This document shows positions 1-12,100 of a stretch of 64,000 bases of DNA, piece by piece (the stretch's first letter is position 1; each line of letters opens with the position of its first letter). The notes below the pieces were generated by a model. That model had not been told where the DNA came from. It made no database searches and was given only the letters and a program-made list of their open reading frames with translations. The translations under genes were made by a program, and so were the position numbers. Source of the stretch: Iris pallida (taxonomy: Eukaryota > Streptophyta > Magnoliopsida > Asparagales > Iridaceae); contig JANAVB010033216.1 of assembly GCA_029216955.1 (NCBI GenBank), forward strand, positions 10,155,408 to 10,219,407, in the 5' to 3' direction.

Positions 1-1107
1 GCTTCTCTCGGACGGTTACGCCAGGGCACCGGGACCGTTCGGCCTAGGAGGGAAATATGTGTGGCATTTATGGTGCACAACATTCGGACGGATTACAACC
101 GTCCAGTGCTGTGATAAGCTATGATATCCGTAAGTTTGGAATCCTTCGTATATTGGGCTAGCAACCCGTATCGAAGTGATCGTAGGCTTACTCATAAGAT
201 ATGCCAAGTCTATTACGGTGCGAAATACCGTGACCTTCATATAAATAGGGCCGGTGGACTGAGATGAAAGTTGGGTGCAGGCGCAGGACCTGCAACCCTT
301 ATGCATTGTCTAAGTTTATGATCGGTTGGTTGCGTGAGTTTTATGAATTCTTATGCTAAGTGCTAACCATTGCAGGCTAGGGAATATAGGACGGAGATGA
401 GCACGAACACTATGTTTATATTTCAGATTATGTCTAACTGTATCTGCTACAGGAACACGGTGTGGGACACATTTACGATATGTTGCTATACGATCAAATG
501 TTGCCATGAAACTGATCCTAAGGCTAAATAGAAAGACCACAAATTAAGATGCATGTTTCACTAAAATGACTTAGTGTTTGGTTTGGGTGCGAGCGGGTCT
601 TAATCAGTACGAAGCGAGGACGAAAGCACTAATCTCCCACTAGTTTGTGCAGGCTCAGGTCATGATCGGCTCGGGGCGGAGCTTGGCTTGGACGTGCCGA
701 GGCATGGAGTCCTTGGCGTTCAAAAGGAGCTTCCGCATAGGCATTCGGACTTGCGACATGGAGATGTTCGACCGAAGACTACTTGGTGGCTATAAAGAGG
801 CATAATATATGGAACAATGTAATCCTTTGTGAGCTAGAGAGATCATGAGCGCTGTAGCCAATTGGCATTATGTTGGGCTATTCAGAGCCTTTGTAATCTT
901 CAGTTCATTATGAATAAAAGAGATTCTTGTGTTATACTTTATTTCCTTCCGCTGCTTATGTTACGAATTTAAGATAATACTATGTGAATCGTTATCTTGC
1001 CTTGTACGAGCGCAACACCAGGCTCATGCGGCATCATGCCCCAGCGAGGACGATGATTCGGGTAAAAACTAGCGAGGACGAGCGATTTCCCGGATCGGGG
1101 CGTGACA
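1..1107 (+). mobile_element. E0: right part of a 5' LTR, cut by the window edge
   Basis: This is the downstream part of a long terminal repeat. It contains a TATA-like box (TATAAAGA, 791-798) and an AATAAA signal (913-918), in the order expected of a U3-R-U5 unit. It ends in GTGACA at 1107, directly before a tRNA-Met-type primer site. The LTR start is not seen, and no second copy of this LTR is in the window, so the left limit and the family are unknown. ORFs across it are short and overlap in several frames; none looks coding. Confidence 0.6.
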
Positions 1108-1109
1108 AG

Positions 1110-1126
1110 TTGGTATCAAAGCGGTA
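1110..1126 (+). other. E0 primer-binding site, tRNA-iMet type
   Basis: TTGGTATCAAAGCGGTA lies 2 nt after the LTR end. It matches the common plant retrotransposon primer site complementary to the 3' end of initiator tRNA-Met (usually TGGTATCAGAGC) with a G-to-A difference. It shows that E0 is transcribed on the plus strand and that the sequence from 1108 is element interior. Confidence 0.7.
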
Positions 1127-1337
1127 CCATCCTTTGGACCGTGCATGAATCTCTTTGATCCTTAGTTGCTTCGCTATCGAATTCAGTTGACTCTAAGTTG
1201 TTTTCGCAACCGCATGGCTCGTGGATCTGCTCGACGCTACTTTGGATGTTCCATACAATAAGTCTATATTAAGTGCGTACGTCTGCCACAAGTATGTCGT
1301 GACTATCGCGTGATCTCCGAGTGCCATCGGAGAACGT

Positions 1338-1730
1338 TGGTTGCACGAAGTACAATGATTATAAGATGTTGATTTTCCAAAGTGCAACAAAGTTGCGAGT
1401 CGTCGATTACATGAAGTGCAACGAATATGGTAATATTGGTTGCATGAAGTGCAACGAGTTATGGAATACTGGTCGCACGAAGTGCAACGCATATGGTGAT
1501 GTTGGTTGCATGAAGTGCAATAATATACGTATTATTGATCGCACGGATGCTTGATGTTATGTGTTGTTGGTCGCACGAAGTGCGAGGAGATATGTGTTGT
1601 TGGTTGCATGAAGTGCAACGGGTCGATATGTGAGGCAATACATGTTATGTAGCTATGAGAATGGTTATGTGTTGTTGCTTGCACGGAGTGCAGCAAGTCA
1701 TGGATCTTTCGTTGCATCGGTACAACGAGT
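1338..1730 (+). repeat. Degenerate array of hairpin units, TTGCAnGAAGTGCAA
   Basis: At least eight imperfect copies of TTGCA-(T/C)GAAG-TGCAA occur with irregular spacing of roughly 30-65 nt. Clear ones begin near 1340, 1407, 1440, 1474, 1506, 1570 and 1604, with a diverged one near 1680. Each unit is a short inverted repeat (TTGCA/TGCAA), so the transcript would form a row of small hairpins. The array starts about 230 nt after the primer site, where leader or packaging structures usually lie. Confidence 0.6.
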
Positions 1731-3951
1731 CGATATGGTATGATGCGTGTTGTATGGCTATGCGGATGGATAGCGATATGTTGCGCAAGATTGAGCAAAG
1801 ACCTTAAGTATCGAGAATGAGTTGTTGCACGAGTTGCAATGAGCGAGATTGGAAAATCGTGGATGCGATAATAACGAGTCGAGTTGGTCGATAAGTCGAG
1901 TTGAGTAGGCGAACATGTATGTTGGCCAAATATCGCGTTGAGCTTTGAATAAGCGAATGTTGCGTGTGTGATCGATATGATCGCCAAGGCACGGTTAGAT
2001 TTGAATGAATGTCGAACTTGAGCGAACGATAGGGCATGTTGGTTCAGTTGTTGTGCCAACTCGAGTAAGCAAACGCTAGAGCTGGGATCGGAAAGATCGC
2101 CATACGGGATAGTTGTTTGAGAAATAGATATCGGACCTATGCGGAATGTGATGTCGAGTAATGACTCGATTTCGAGTGGTATATGCAATACCACTTGTGC
2201 GAGCATGTGTTGTGAAGTATTGTATCGATGATGATAGGCTCGATTCCTGAATGAAATATGGTATACCACTTAGCGATAGCGACGTTAAGTCGGTTGCTGA
2301 CTTATGATAGGTTACATTGAGACGATTATGTTGTTACGATATGTTTGTCCTCAACGGACGAAGTAGTACCGAAACTTGAGTGGGAATAACTTGAGAGAAG
2401 TTGATGCAAGTATGCTTCGAGGAATTGAGTCGAACAATTATGTGCAAAGTCGTACCATAGATGATACGTCGGACAAGGATTCATTAAGTATGAGTCGAAC
2501 GATAGGCTGGGCATAGCGAAGGAATGTTGCATTGAGGAAATAGTCGACTCGGTCGAATTTACGTTGAGTAGGTACGGAGAAATCATGCGAACAAATTTGG
2601 GTTAGCACGATGAGTTGGTAGCACGATTGGAAGTGCGAGTTAGAGATATGAGAATGGATATATGAATTGGCAATCGTGTCTCGATGATGGTAGTGAGTTA
2701 TAACTGAATGAATCTTGATTAGTGCGAGACTTGATTCGTATTCGAGTTCGGATAATGGTAATGATTGCAACGGGTTTGAGCTTATGAGAATGGAAGATGT
2801 TCAAGTTATCCATATCGACGATGGTATTGAGGCATATCAAAGACAATATACAATAACTCGGGGATACTCTGATCGAATGAACGAAAATTATGTTGAGCAT
2901 TATTGTTGGATGAATAAGATACAAGTTAAGTTATGGCAATTGAGATGATAATAGTAGGAGTGCTTCGGAAAATTTAAGAGTGGACGAATGTTACTCGGAT
3001 GAAATCGAAAGTGTCTGGATTGATTCGTGAATAACCACTATGTTAATATTCTTGTCTTATGCGAGTGCAACTCCAGCATCGCACATACGTCACGCCAAAT
3101 TAGGGCGATCATTCCGCGTGAGCGCTGGTATGGTGATTCATCCAGCGGGGATGATCGAACTTGCACGACGTGGCAAAATTGGATTTGACTTGTGGTTTGA
3201 TGCGAAAGTTGTTCGAGGATGGTTTTGATGAGTATGGAATGTGTCGAGCTATGATCACGGATAGGTAAACTCGGACTTGAGACGAGTAGATGTCATATGA
3301 CTGGCAAGGATAGTCGACGGTAATACATAAGTGATTCGAGCAGTAACGGTGCACAAGCGCATGAGTCATTCGAGTAGCAACGGCGCATCAGATATGCGGG
3401 ATTAGAGAGATCGTAGATTAGTAAATGATGTCGGATTGGGTAAAGTCCCATAGGAATTGTCGAGAAATGATTTAGCTCCACAATAGGATATAGCGTGGTT
3501 CGTTTTAACTGTCCCTCGTTGATGATCTTCAATTATCGAGCGTAGTTTCGGGGCAGATGACCCTAGAAAATTTGACCGCCAAATCAAATGAATGTTGAAG
3601 TCCCATAGGATGACCCTAAAGAAGACGCATAAGGAAATTTTGTCGAGGATGAAAGATGAGGTAGTGCATGTCGAGGATAAGTCTAAGCGAGTGAGTATCG
3701 TGTTTCGAAAGTTAGCGAGTAGCCTTCGACTAGATCGATATGGTTAGAAAGTTATGATCGATGAAACGAGTGCGTAATTAGACTTGGTTGGTCGATGATC
3801 GAATAGATGTCGAGGAACGAGCTTAGCATAGCGACGCAGTAAGGCGATTGCAAGAATTTTGCAATGCGCGAGGGCGACGAATAATAATGACCCTAAGAGT
3901 TGTGTCGTAGATCGGTTTAAGTAACGGTTAGGCTATACGTGTTGAGCGTGC

Positions 3952-3956
3952 CATCG
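3952..3956. other. E1 target-site duplication, left copy (CATCG)
   Basis: CATCG precedes the first base of the E1 5' LTR and recurs at 32273-32277 directly after the 3' LTR. A perfect 5-bp duplication shows that E1 entered as one event and that both of its ends are preserved. Confidence 0.9.
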
Positions 3957-4521
3957 TGTAACACCCAGTTTCTAAAATGAGGGTAATTTTGAAATTTTGT
4001 AATTATAATTATTAATTAATGATATTTATTTCGTATTAAAATTTTAGTGATTTTTAATTAATTTTAAAATATTTAAATTTATGACTTGTGATTTTGGTGT
4101 TGTGCTAGTGATTAGTAGATACTGCCTACCCTAGAGACTAGCCATGTGATTAGGGTATTTTTGACATTTTTAGGGTTATTTGGATTTATTATAATTTATT
4201 AGAATTTATGGGAATTTTTAGGATTTATTTTGGATTTATTTGGACTAGTTTGATTTTGACTAGTTTTGACTCATGTAGACCAACCTAGGAACTAACCATA
4301 GTTAGTTAGGTTTGGTTAGGTCAAGTGGACCCTAGTCTAACCTACTGTGACTCAAGTTAGTGGTTAGTGATTCATTAGAACTTGAATTAGGAATTAGTTG
4401 GTCTAAGAATGGCTTGTGAAGTCACAAGTCATAATCATGACTTAAACCAATTAGGACTCAACCAACTAGCCAAAACCTAGCCCTAGGGCCCTATGGCCAG
4501 CCACATGACAGCCCCCCCTTC

Positions 4522-4529
4522 TATAAATA
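4522..4529 (+). promoter_or_regulatory. E1 5' LTR TATA box
   Basis: TATAAATA follows a C-run and precedes a leader rich in CTCT and TTAGGG-like sequence; initiation is expected about 30 nt downstream. The same box is in the 3' LTR. In the undisturbed element the gag start codon lies more than 4 kb downstream, an unusually long leader. Confidence 0.7.
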
Positions 4530-7500
4530 CTCTTCTAGGGATTAGGGCTAGCCTCTCTCTTAGGGTTCATCAAGTTTTTAGAAAGAGGTAAGTTCCATCT
4601 TCATAAATTCATATTAAATCCAAATTAAGTCCTTTTTCCTTCAAACAAATTCCAATAGGCTCTAAATATTGTGTTCTTGTTGTTGGAAATAAGTTTTGAT
4701 AGGGAGCAAACAATTTGGAGAGCTTTGGTGGGTTGAAGGATTCTTCTCTTTGGAGCTTTTTGGGAGATTGAACACCTATAGGTAAAATCCTATCCATAGC
4801 TCCTAAAATCTGGTAAAAATCATTTCTAGGTTGCCCTAACCCTAGCCTAATAGTAGGAATAGGGTTTCTCAAATTTTCGTGTCGATTCGTGTCCATTCTG
4901 GACACGTATCAGTGTGTGCTGCTAGGTGTTTGATAAAATGCCCCAATGGGTATTTCGTGTGTATTTTGGAATTGTTATTGAATAGGAATTAGGGTTTTGA
5001 TGTCGCTTATGGGTTTCTAGTGTCTGAGTGTGGTTTTCGTGTCGTGTCGAGTTGCCACAGACACGTGAACACGCTGACACGCACGCGCGCGCGCGGCACT
5101 GTGCGTGCCCTGCTACTCGGGGCTTGCTGTGCAGTGCACACGCCACTTCAATATCTGATTTTTGACACACGTATTGGGGCACTGACTGACATGAGGCTCG
5201 CAAAGTTTCACGAGTCCTCGTGTCGTGTCGGACACGTATTTTCGTGTGCACCATGCGTGTACTGTGTGCGTGCGTGTGCAGTGTGTGTTTCTGTTATTAA
5301 ATCATTTTAAATGATTTTAAATTAGGTTTTAATGTATGTATGGATCCTAAATGTGATACTTAAACCCTGTTATACCATGTTACATAATTGTTTAGGTTTT
5401 AGATTATGTATTGGCTCGAATTATTGGAAGAACAGTGATATCTCTGATACTGTCCTGATACTTTGAATCCCAGTTTTCCTAACCATTTTAAATTCTCTTG
5501 TGATATGTTTTCCAATTGATTTTAGGATCCTACATGTTGCATATTATGATTAATTAAGTTTCTAAACTCAATTATAGGCTTTTGGTAGTGAGTAAGAGAT
5601 TTTGGCTTTTGAGTTCATTTCAAAATGGCTTAAAACCTGAGATAATGTTGTATAGACTGTTAACTGGACTTTGAGGGTGGGTTTTTGTTGTGTTCAATTT
5701 TCAAACCTGGGATTGTTGGTTTATATTGTTAGACTATACATTGATTTCCTTTCTTGCCCATTTGACAGAAATCTGAGCTTGCTTTGAATCGATTTCATGA
5801 ATGTTACTGATTACTGAATTTAAGGGGCATGGGTTGGTTGTTAAACTGATTTTCATTCCTTCTTTTTAATGACAAAAAGCATTAGTTCTTATTGTATTTC
5901 AATGCTTCTTCATATTAGGCTGTTTGGGATTTTTAGTTAAACGGAAATGCTATGAGTTAGTATTCCTTCTTAAAACTGTGAACTGAACTGTTTCTAATTA
6001 GAGTTAACCCTGAATGAATTCATTCATTGTAGCAATGTTGCATAAAACCTGAGAGGAATTTTGTGTTCCCAGTTTCATTACCTGGGAATGGAAGTTGAAT
6101 TGAACCTTGGCAATCTATTAAACCCATTTAACACTATTTATTACATGTTATTAAGTGCCTAATAGGTTCACCTATGTATATTCTAATTGTATGTTGAAAT
6201 TGGACAGTTTTGATGGGGTTTTGGATTCATAAATCTGAGTTTTTTAAAGAAGTCTATAAGCTGAATTAACTTGGACTGTCATGAGCATTTTTGAGTCTCA
6301 TTTAAGTTGTATAAAATGTCTTACAATGTGGTATTAACCTGGACTATTAGCAAACTATTTCCTTAACTGAAATGGGTTGATTTTTATGTGTGTTTAAGGC
6401 AAAAATCTGATTTTTAGAGTGTTGGACTGTTGTTAAATACTTGAATCTGAAATCTGGAAATGAGGGGACTGTTTTGTGATGATATTAAACTGCTTTGGGT
6501 TATCTATGAACTTATTTTGGGAAGATGGTGTACTAGAATAAATGCTAACTGATTTGAAGTAGCTTAGAAAACCTGAGAATTGATCTCGACTCATTTCTGT
6601 TTACCTACTGAAATTTGATTCATGGGTTGATGATATCTAATGACAGGAATTCCTTAGTCCTAACATATATTGTCTAACACTCTGCTATGCTCTAACATAT
6701 AGTGTCACATATATTGTCTATACAGTCACATATATTGTCTAACACTCTGCTATGCTCTAACACATATGCTTGCACACACACATGTCTTGCCTCACATTTC
6801 CCCTCACATTCCTAACACACACACTTACACAATTGTATTGACACACACACACATTGATGAGTTTAGCCATGGATAAATTTCCTATATATATATATATATA
6901 TAGGTATGCCTTATATGTAGTGAGTATATATGTATTATATATATATATATGCAATGTTAGCCTATACAATGTGGGCTATGTATGTTTTGTCTAAAACTAA
7001 GATGTAAGCCATGTTATGATAACTTAGCTAAAATGCCATGTAATGTATGAACCCATGCCATGGGTGATATGCCTAGTGGTCTAAACTAATATGGGCATGT
7101 GTATATATGAGTATATGTAAATAAGTATATAGGCTTGTATGATATGTAAAATAGGTAATACAATATATGCATAGATAATGTGGTATGTAAATTGTAGGGT
7201 TGATAGCTTGTATAGCCTTGTGATTGGTGTGTGATTGCTAGAATAGGCTTGGTTAGGCCTAGTGAGACTTATTAGACTTGTTAGGGTCAGTCTTGACCTA
7301 GTTGACCTAGTTTGACTAGTGTAGTTGACCAGAGTTGACCAAGAGTTGACTTTGGCCTAGATTGACCTAGAATCATGTAGAATTCATAGTAGGACTTCAT
7401 TATATCATTTTAGACTTGTTGTGACTTGTGCTGTTCTGATTAGGAGCCAGACACCTCTTCTCGGACAGTACATTTGCTTCAGACATTCAGATACGAGGCG

Positions 7501-7817
7501 AGTACATTCTCTGATCATTTCATATCCTGTTTAGAATTATTTTCCTGCTTTAAATTACTTTAATTGATACTGTCACGTTGGTCACACGGATTGGTACTAT
7601 ATGGATCTTTTCATGAGATGTTATCCCCCTCGGAAGCATCGGATACAGTATGTTTTGTGCGTTTCATAAATCATCACGTATCTCTATGCTTCCTCTGATT
7701 CACGAACCGCCTGTGACACATGTACTCTCATGTTCACAGAGCCCCCATGAATCACCTTCACGTATCACTCATTTTATGAGCCATGTAAAGTTTCACGAAT
7801 CTTAACATAACTTGAAC

Positions 7818-7822
7818 AGATC
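7818..7822. other. Tat element target-site duplication, left copy (AGATC)
   Basis: AGATC flanks the Tat element here and again at 25027-25031. The uninterrupted site in the E1 3' LTR contains AGATC once, in the same context, which confirms the insertion point to the base. Confidence 0.95.
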
Positions 7823-8728
7823 TGTTTTCCATAAAGAAATTCTCTTTATTTGTTGTGTTTCTGGGAAAATTACAACTGTAGGAATCCGATCTAGAAGACG
7901 ATCGCTTTATCCCTTGGACTATACGAAGAAGAAAAGCTCTCAAAATTTTGACAGTAGATATCAATGTATCTGTACAATGAATGAGAAAAAGAACTCTATT
8001 TATAAAGTCAAAACAGTAACTGAAAAGATAACTACCTCACCACTGGTGCACTTGAAAAGTCACGCAGACTCTAAATACACGCAGGGTTAATGAGTAGTTA
8101 CTGGACGTGGCCCGTAACTGTTTGACACATGGCATCAGTGCATGGGTCGTGTGCAAGTTACTGGACACGCGAGAGAGAGATCAGTGGCATGGCTGCCACG
8201 TACTCCAGTTGAAATGAAATCCACGCTGACTTGCTGAAGGCAAAAATCCACGCAGATTCGTTGACGCAGACTCGTTGAAGGCGAAATCCACGCAAGCTTT
8301 GAAGAAGAAAACTTCAGAATTCACGCAGGCTTTGAGAAGAATAACTCAAAAGTCACGCAATATTTTGAGGAAGGAGAAGGTTCAGAATCCACGCAAACCG
8401 CCAGCTGGCACGCTTCGTCTGACACAAAATCTCTGACATTGATTATATTGTCAGCCGCATTAAATAAAGATAAGACCCAAAGTCACGCCAACTTGGTGAA
8501 GAGTGAGTCTTGCTAAGGAAGATTGCAAAAGATGGCTGTGATCTCTCGAGTTCTGTGCATACGTGGCATACGAGGAGATGTTTCTCGACTGTTGTGCTGT
8601 CAGTCATAATTACTCTCTGACAAATGATGAGCTGTCTCCCCAGCGTGATTTGTTTATATTGTCTGGATCAACTGAGCGTGACTTCTGTCTTGATCAACTC
8701 AGCGTGACTTTCATTTTTGAGGCCTACA
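7823..8728 (-). mobile_element. Tat 3' LTR
   Basis: 906 bp, read on the minus strand from TGTAGGCC to GGAAAACA. It is the partner of 24121-25026 with the same length. It contains a cluster of CACGC/GCGTG words, including two exact AAAAGTCACGC copies (8055-8065 and 8348-8358). Part of the gag start frame is duplicated here because gag begins inside the LTR, so the short minus ORF across this edge is not a separate gene. Confidence 0.95.
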
Positions 8729-8741
8729 AAACCCCCTTCAA
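8729..8741 (-). other. Tat polypurine tract
   Basis: On the minus strand the sequence just before the 3' LTR reads TTGAAGGGGGTTT. A G-run next to the LTR edge is the expected primer for plus-strand DNA synthesis. It fixes the element's orientation independently of the coding regions. Confidence 0.75.
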
Positions 8742-8951
8742 AGTTTTCGAAAAAATGATAAATTATTTCGAAATACTTTGAAAATAGAGATGATAAAATG
8801 GATTTAGTCACGCTGAGATGACTCCAAAATGAAAGATTTTACTCCGAGATGTTTAGACTGTTGGGATTCTGTGCTGTTAGGATCCCGTACAAATCTCCAA
8901 ATATCGAGGCAAATAATAACTTGACCGTCATTTTAGAATTCTTTATGAGCC

Positions 8952-8959
8952 TATAAATA
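8952..8959 (+). promoter_or_regulatory. TATA box of the antisense gene
   Basis: TATAAATA in the context GCCTATAAATAAGCC lies 130 nt before the ATG at 9082. Initiation about 30 nt downstream gives a short pyrimidine-rich leader without an upstream ATG. The promoter lies inside the element but outside the LTR, and drives the strand opposite to gag-pol. Confidence 0.7.
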
Positions 8960-9081
8960 AGCCATAGATTACTTCTTTCTTTCTTTACTTGCGTTTGAAA
9001 GAGAGAACCCACAGAAGAGAACTTCATCTTCCCCGACGAACTCCTTCCTCTCCGACTTCTTCTTCTACTTTTTCTGCAGCA

Positions 9082-9193
9082 ATGGCTCCCAAAAAAGCTG
9101 ATGTTCAGGCCAAGGGGAAAGCCCCTGCGACTTCGTCGCGTGCCACAACTGACAGACTTCCTCGACAAGTAGTCCCGCGAGCTCCTATGCATC
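9082..9193 (+). CDS. Antisense gene, exon 1
   Basis: It encodes a 37-residue basic, Ala-, Lys- and Arg-rich start (MAPKKADVQAKGK...) and ends one base into a codon at a GTAAGT donor. That base joins the two from exon 2 to make a sense codon, which is the main support for the splice. Without splicing the frame stops at 9199-9201. Confidence 0.75.
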
Positions 9194-12100
9194 GTAAGTG
9201 ATAGAAGAACACAAACTGTCGAAGACGATGAAGATGAACTCCACATAGAAATTTTTTAGGATCTTAAGATATTAAACTTCAGAAATATATCCCCCCTCCT
9301 TAGGGCAAAGGATATTTAATAAAGTATGCCCCCTCTTTAGGGTCGGCCATACTTCACATCTTCGTGTTTACGAAGCTCTGTGTAAAGGAGCATGGTTCTC
9401 ATGATTCTGCGTGACTTTTCACGTTGGCAGAAATGTCCATGTTGAAATAGTCACGCAGCTTTCAGGATGACGCTGCATGATTTTTCACATATTGACAGAG
9501 ATGTCAATGTTAAATTATTCACGTAGGCTTCTGAGAGTCATCTTCTGGATAGATTAGTCTTGATCTGTCAGTGTCATTTCCATTTAAATGTGATTCTGGC
9601 AAATGATGCGTGACTTTCATCCTAATCTGTCTGAGCTTTGCGTGAATTAATCATACACGTGAATAAATCACTCAGCATGTTACAGTAATATATCCATGTG
9701 GAGTCTGCGTGACTTTTGAATTTTTCTTCAAATACTGTAATACACGCATAGACATAGGTATATCTGACTTTGTCTTCTTGTCATTTTCTGTAGTGAACAT
9801 CCGAAGCAAAGAAGCAGATTTTGAGGGGTGCTTGAGTATTTCATTTAAGCATGATCTATCTCATATAACATTCCCTTATTTTGATCTTCCTGAAGCAAGA
9901 CTATCACTGTTGGCTAATCAAGACCACACAACTTTACTCTGCTTGATGAATGACAACCTTTCCAAAGTCTAGATCTGGTATCCCATAAGAAACCAGCATT
10001 CTTGTTCGGAGATGCTATAGCACAAAAATCTCAGCCAAAGGGCATTAGGGAGAAGGTATGCTTCTGCTTTGAGGGGGATGTGAAACAACCCATGTATTGG
10101 CCAAAGGTTTCTCGGGGCTTGTCAATCATGAGACTTATGCATGCCAGCTATCCGAGAAAGATGTCTTGGTATTTGACTGAATATCAGCAGGCGAAAGCAA
10201 GCCGTATTATTTACAGGAAAGAGGGATTTTTCAGTGCTCCGGAGGATCATGTATCAGTGTTTCGGGGTCTGAAGCCTGGATGCATACCGCCTGTAGACTC
10301 AGCCATATTAATGCCGTTTAGAATGCCCATTTTTATAAACGAATTCATGTCCAACAAGAATGCATTCTATCCGACCAATTCGACGCCAAGGATGAATGGT
10401 CTAATGAATCAGGAGAATGTAAGATGGAGGACTTTAGTCCACTGGGCTTTAGAGAATTTTGAAACTGAGCTGAAGAAGATAAATCTCTATGATGCCGTCG
10501 TCAATTCATCCTACGGCTTCAAGCCTAACCCTTTTCTGTTCCTGGCTTTGGTCGAGAGGTACAACCATAGGACGGGGACCTTTATGACTCCAAAAGGGGA
10601 GATGGGCTTCGCCCTTCACGAGATGGAATACATCTCACACCTGCCTTCAGGCTCAATGCCGTATGAAGAGTATGTTCCCACGACAGAAGAGCTGAACTTT
10701 CTGTCAGAACAGAACCCAGAGATGGTACATCTGTTTGAAGAGATGATGTGCCATTTTGGCACATGTACTCTATATTATAAGGGTTCCAAGGATGAAGCCG
10801 GTAACCACATACAGAAATGGATGTCATACCTTTTCATGAATCGTGAAAAGGATGAGAAGAAAATAAATGAGAAGAGGTGGTACCAGATTAGCAACTTCAA
10901 GCCTCTTTCTGAAAGTGAAATCACTTATCTGCTGGAGAAATATGATTGCAAAGATTTCACTATCACTGAAGACTGGTACGAGTTCAAAGCTGGAACCACT
11001 TTTAGCTCTTATGTGAGGCAGAGTAGCAAGAGTCTGTCGAGGAACGATCATCTGGCCGGATTCCTATCCATGTGGTTAAGAAGATTCATCGTTCCTGGCT
11101 CCAGCTCCTTGGACAGGATACACAGAGGCGTTATCTTTGCGGCGGTGCACCTTGTGTATGGTTATAAGTTGGATTTATTATCGGCGATGACCTGTAGACT
11201 GAATGCAGGTCTTCGGAATTTTGTGACTACCATGCTGTCTGCTCAGAGGCTAATGACTGAAGAATTCCCAAGGATAGAGATGCCTTTCACATTTTTATAT
11301 GGTTGGCTGCTCCTTCATCATGATGGTCTGATACCTCCAGGGGCAGGAGGGAGTAGCAGTCTTTTTCTGGAGAGGTATTCTGGAGAGACGTTCTGGAAGG
11401 TTCACACCCTCCCAGAATGCAGGAATGTCTTGAATCGGGCATCATATTGGTCGATCCAATGTGTCCCTCTACCATCGGGCTATGAAAATATGCCTTTAAA
11501 TATGATGGATGGAGATATGGGAAACCGGCTAGATGATATAGCCTTCCAATGGTTACAGAGGATCCGGCCTTCTCATCTAGTATACCGTCACGAAGAAATG
11601 GCATATCTGGAACCATATTTACCAAGCCGATTTGTCAGACAATTCGGGTATGACCAACTCCACGTTGGGAACGCCACTACTTGTTTATCTGCTCGTGGAG
11701 GACTCATCGACGGAGCTCGAGCTTGGAGATATTTTGCGGCTAGAGATACAAAGGTCGTATTCTCTATGCCTAATCCTTTGTCTAGCTCGGGGCCAAAGAT
11801 GCTTTATACGTATGCACGCTTCTATGTGTCGTCGAGCACCTTTAGACCGAGTTTCAATCTGAAGACCTTTGTTGCAGAGGATGATCCAGCTCCATCGAAG
11901 AGGTCAATGAAGAAAATTGTTATTCAGCACTTTCCTTCAGAACCTGAGGATGAGACAACAGAAGTTGATCCTCCCTATGAATTATTCCAGGAAGGAAATT
12001 TCCCTGATGAGGTTCTTCCTCCTATATTTATATCTCTTTCCAAAAGGAAGAGAAGTGACGAATCTGAGACTGTCTCCAAGAGGAGTACTAGGTCTCAAAC

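Larger units (their letters stand above)
1108..3956 (+). mobile_element. E0 interior, degenerate and non-coding
   Basis: This is the interior of E0 up to the insertion point of E1; it resumes at 32273. I recognise no gag, protease, reverse transcriptase or integrase motif in any frame. The plus strand is conspicuously poor in C and rich in G, T and A, with many TCGA and CGA words. The longest open stretch (1532-2269, minus) is low in complexity and looks like a result of this composition. It may be a LARD-like non-coding interior or a very old coding one. Confidence 0.5.
3957..7822 (+). mobile_element. E1 5' LTR, first segment
   Basis: It begins TGTAACACCC and is nearly identical to 27656-31522 of the 3' LTR. 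It holds the promoter (TATA at 4522), a splice-donor-like site (AGAG/GTAAGT, GT at 4588-4589), a CpG-rich block around 5030-5290 with repeated GTGTCG/CGACAC words, AT-rich sequence, and a short CA and TA repeat zone (6760-6960). It breaks at the Tat insertion and resumes at 25032. Short ORFs here (for example 4609-4905 and 4922-5254, both minus) also occur in the other LTR simply because the LTRs are duplicated, and are not taken as genes. Confidence 0.9.

Noticed and set aside
1532..2269. 245-codon minus-strand ORF in the E0 interior
   Set aside because: His-, Ser- and Thr-rich low-complexity protein with no motif; explained by the strong strand skew, which removes stops on one strand.
4609..5310. 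ORFs of about 100 codons duplicated at 28311-29010
   Set aside because: Conservation comes from LTR duplication. They overlap on both strands of a CG-repeat block and resemble nothing known.
7758..7964. Small minus ORF across the left Tat LTR edge
   Set aside because: It is the LTR copy of the gag start joined by chance to E1 sequence.
10002..10004. Independent start of a 1029-residue protein at 10002
   Set aside because: The codon is TTG, the frame is already open upstream, and the spliced exon 1 provides a proper ATG. The 5' end of this ORF is a frame-break artefact.
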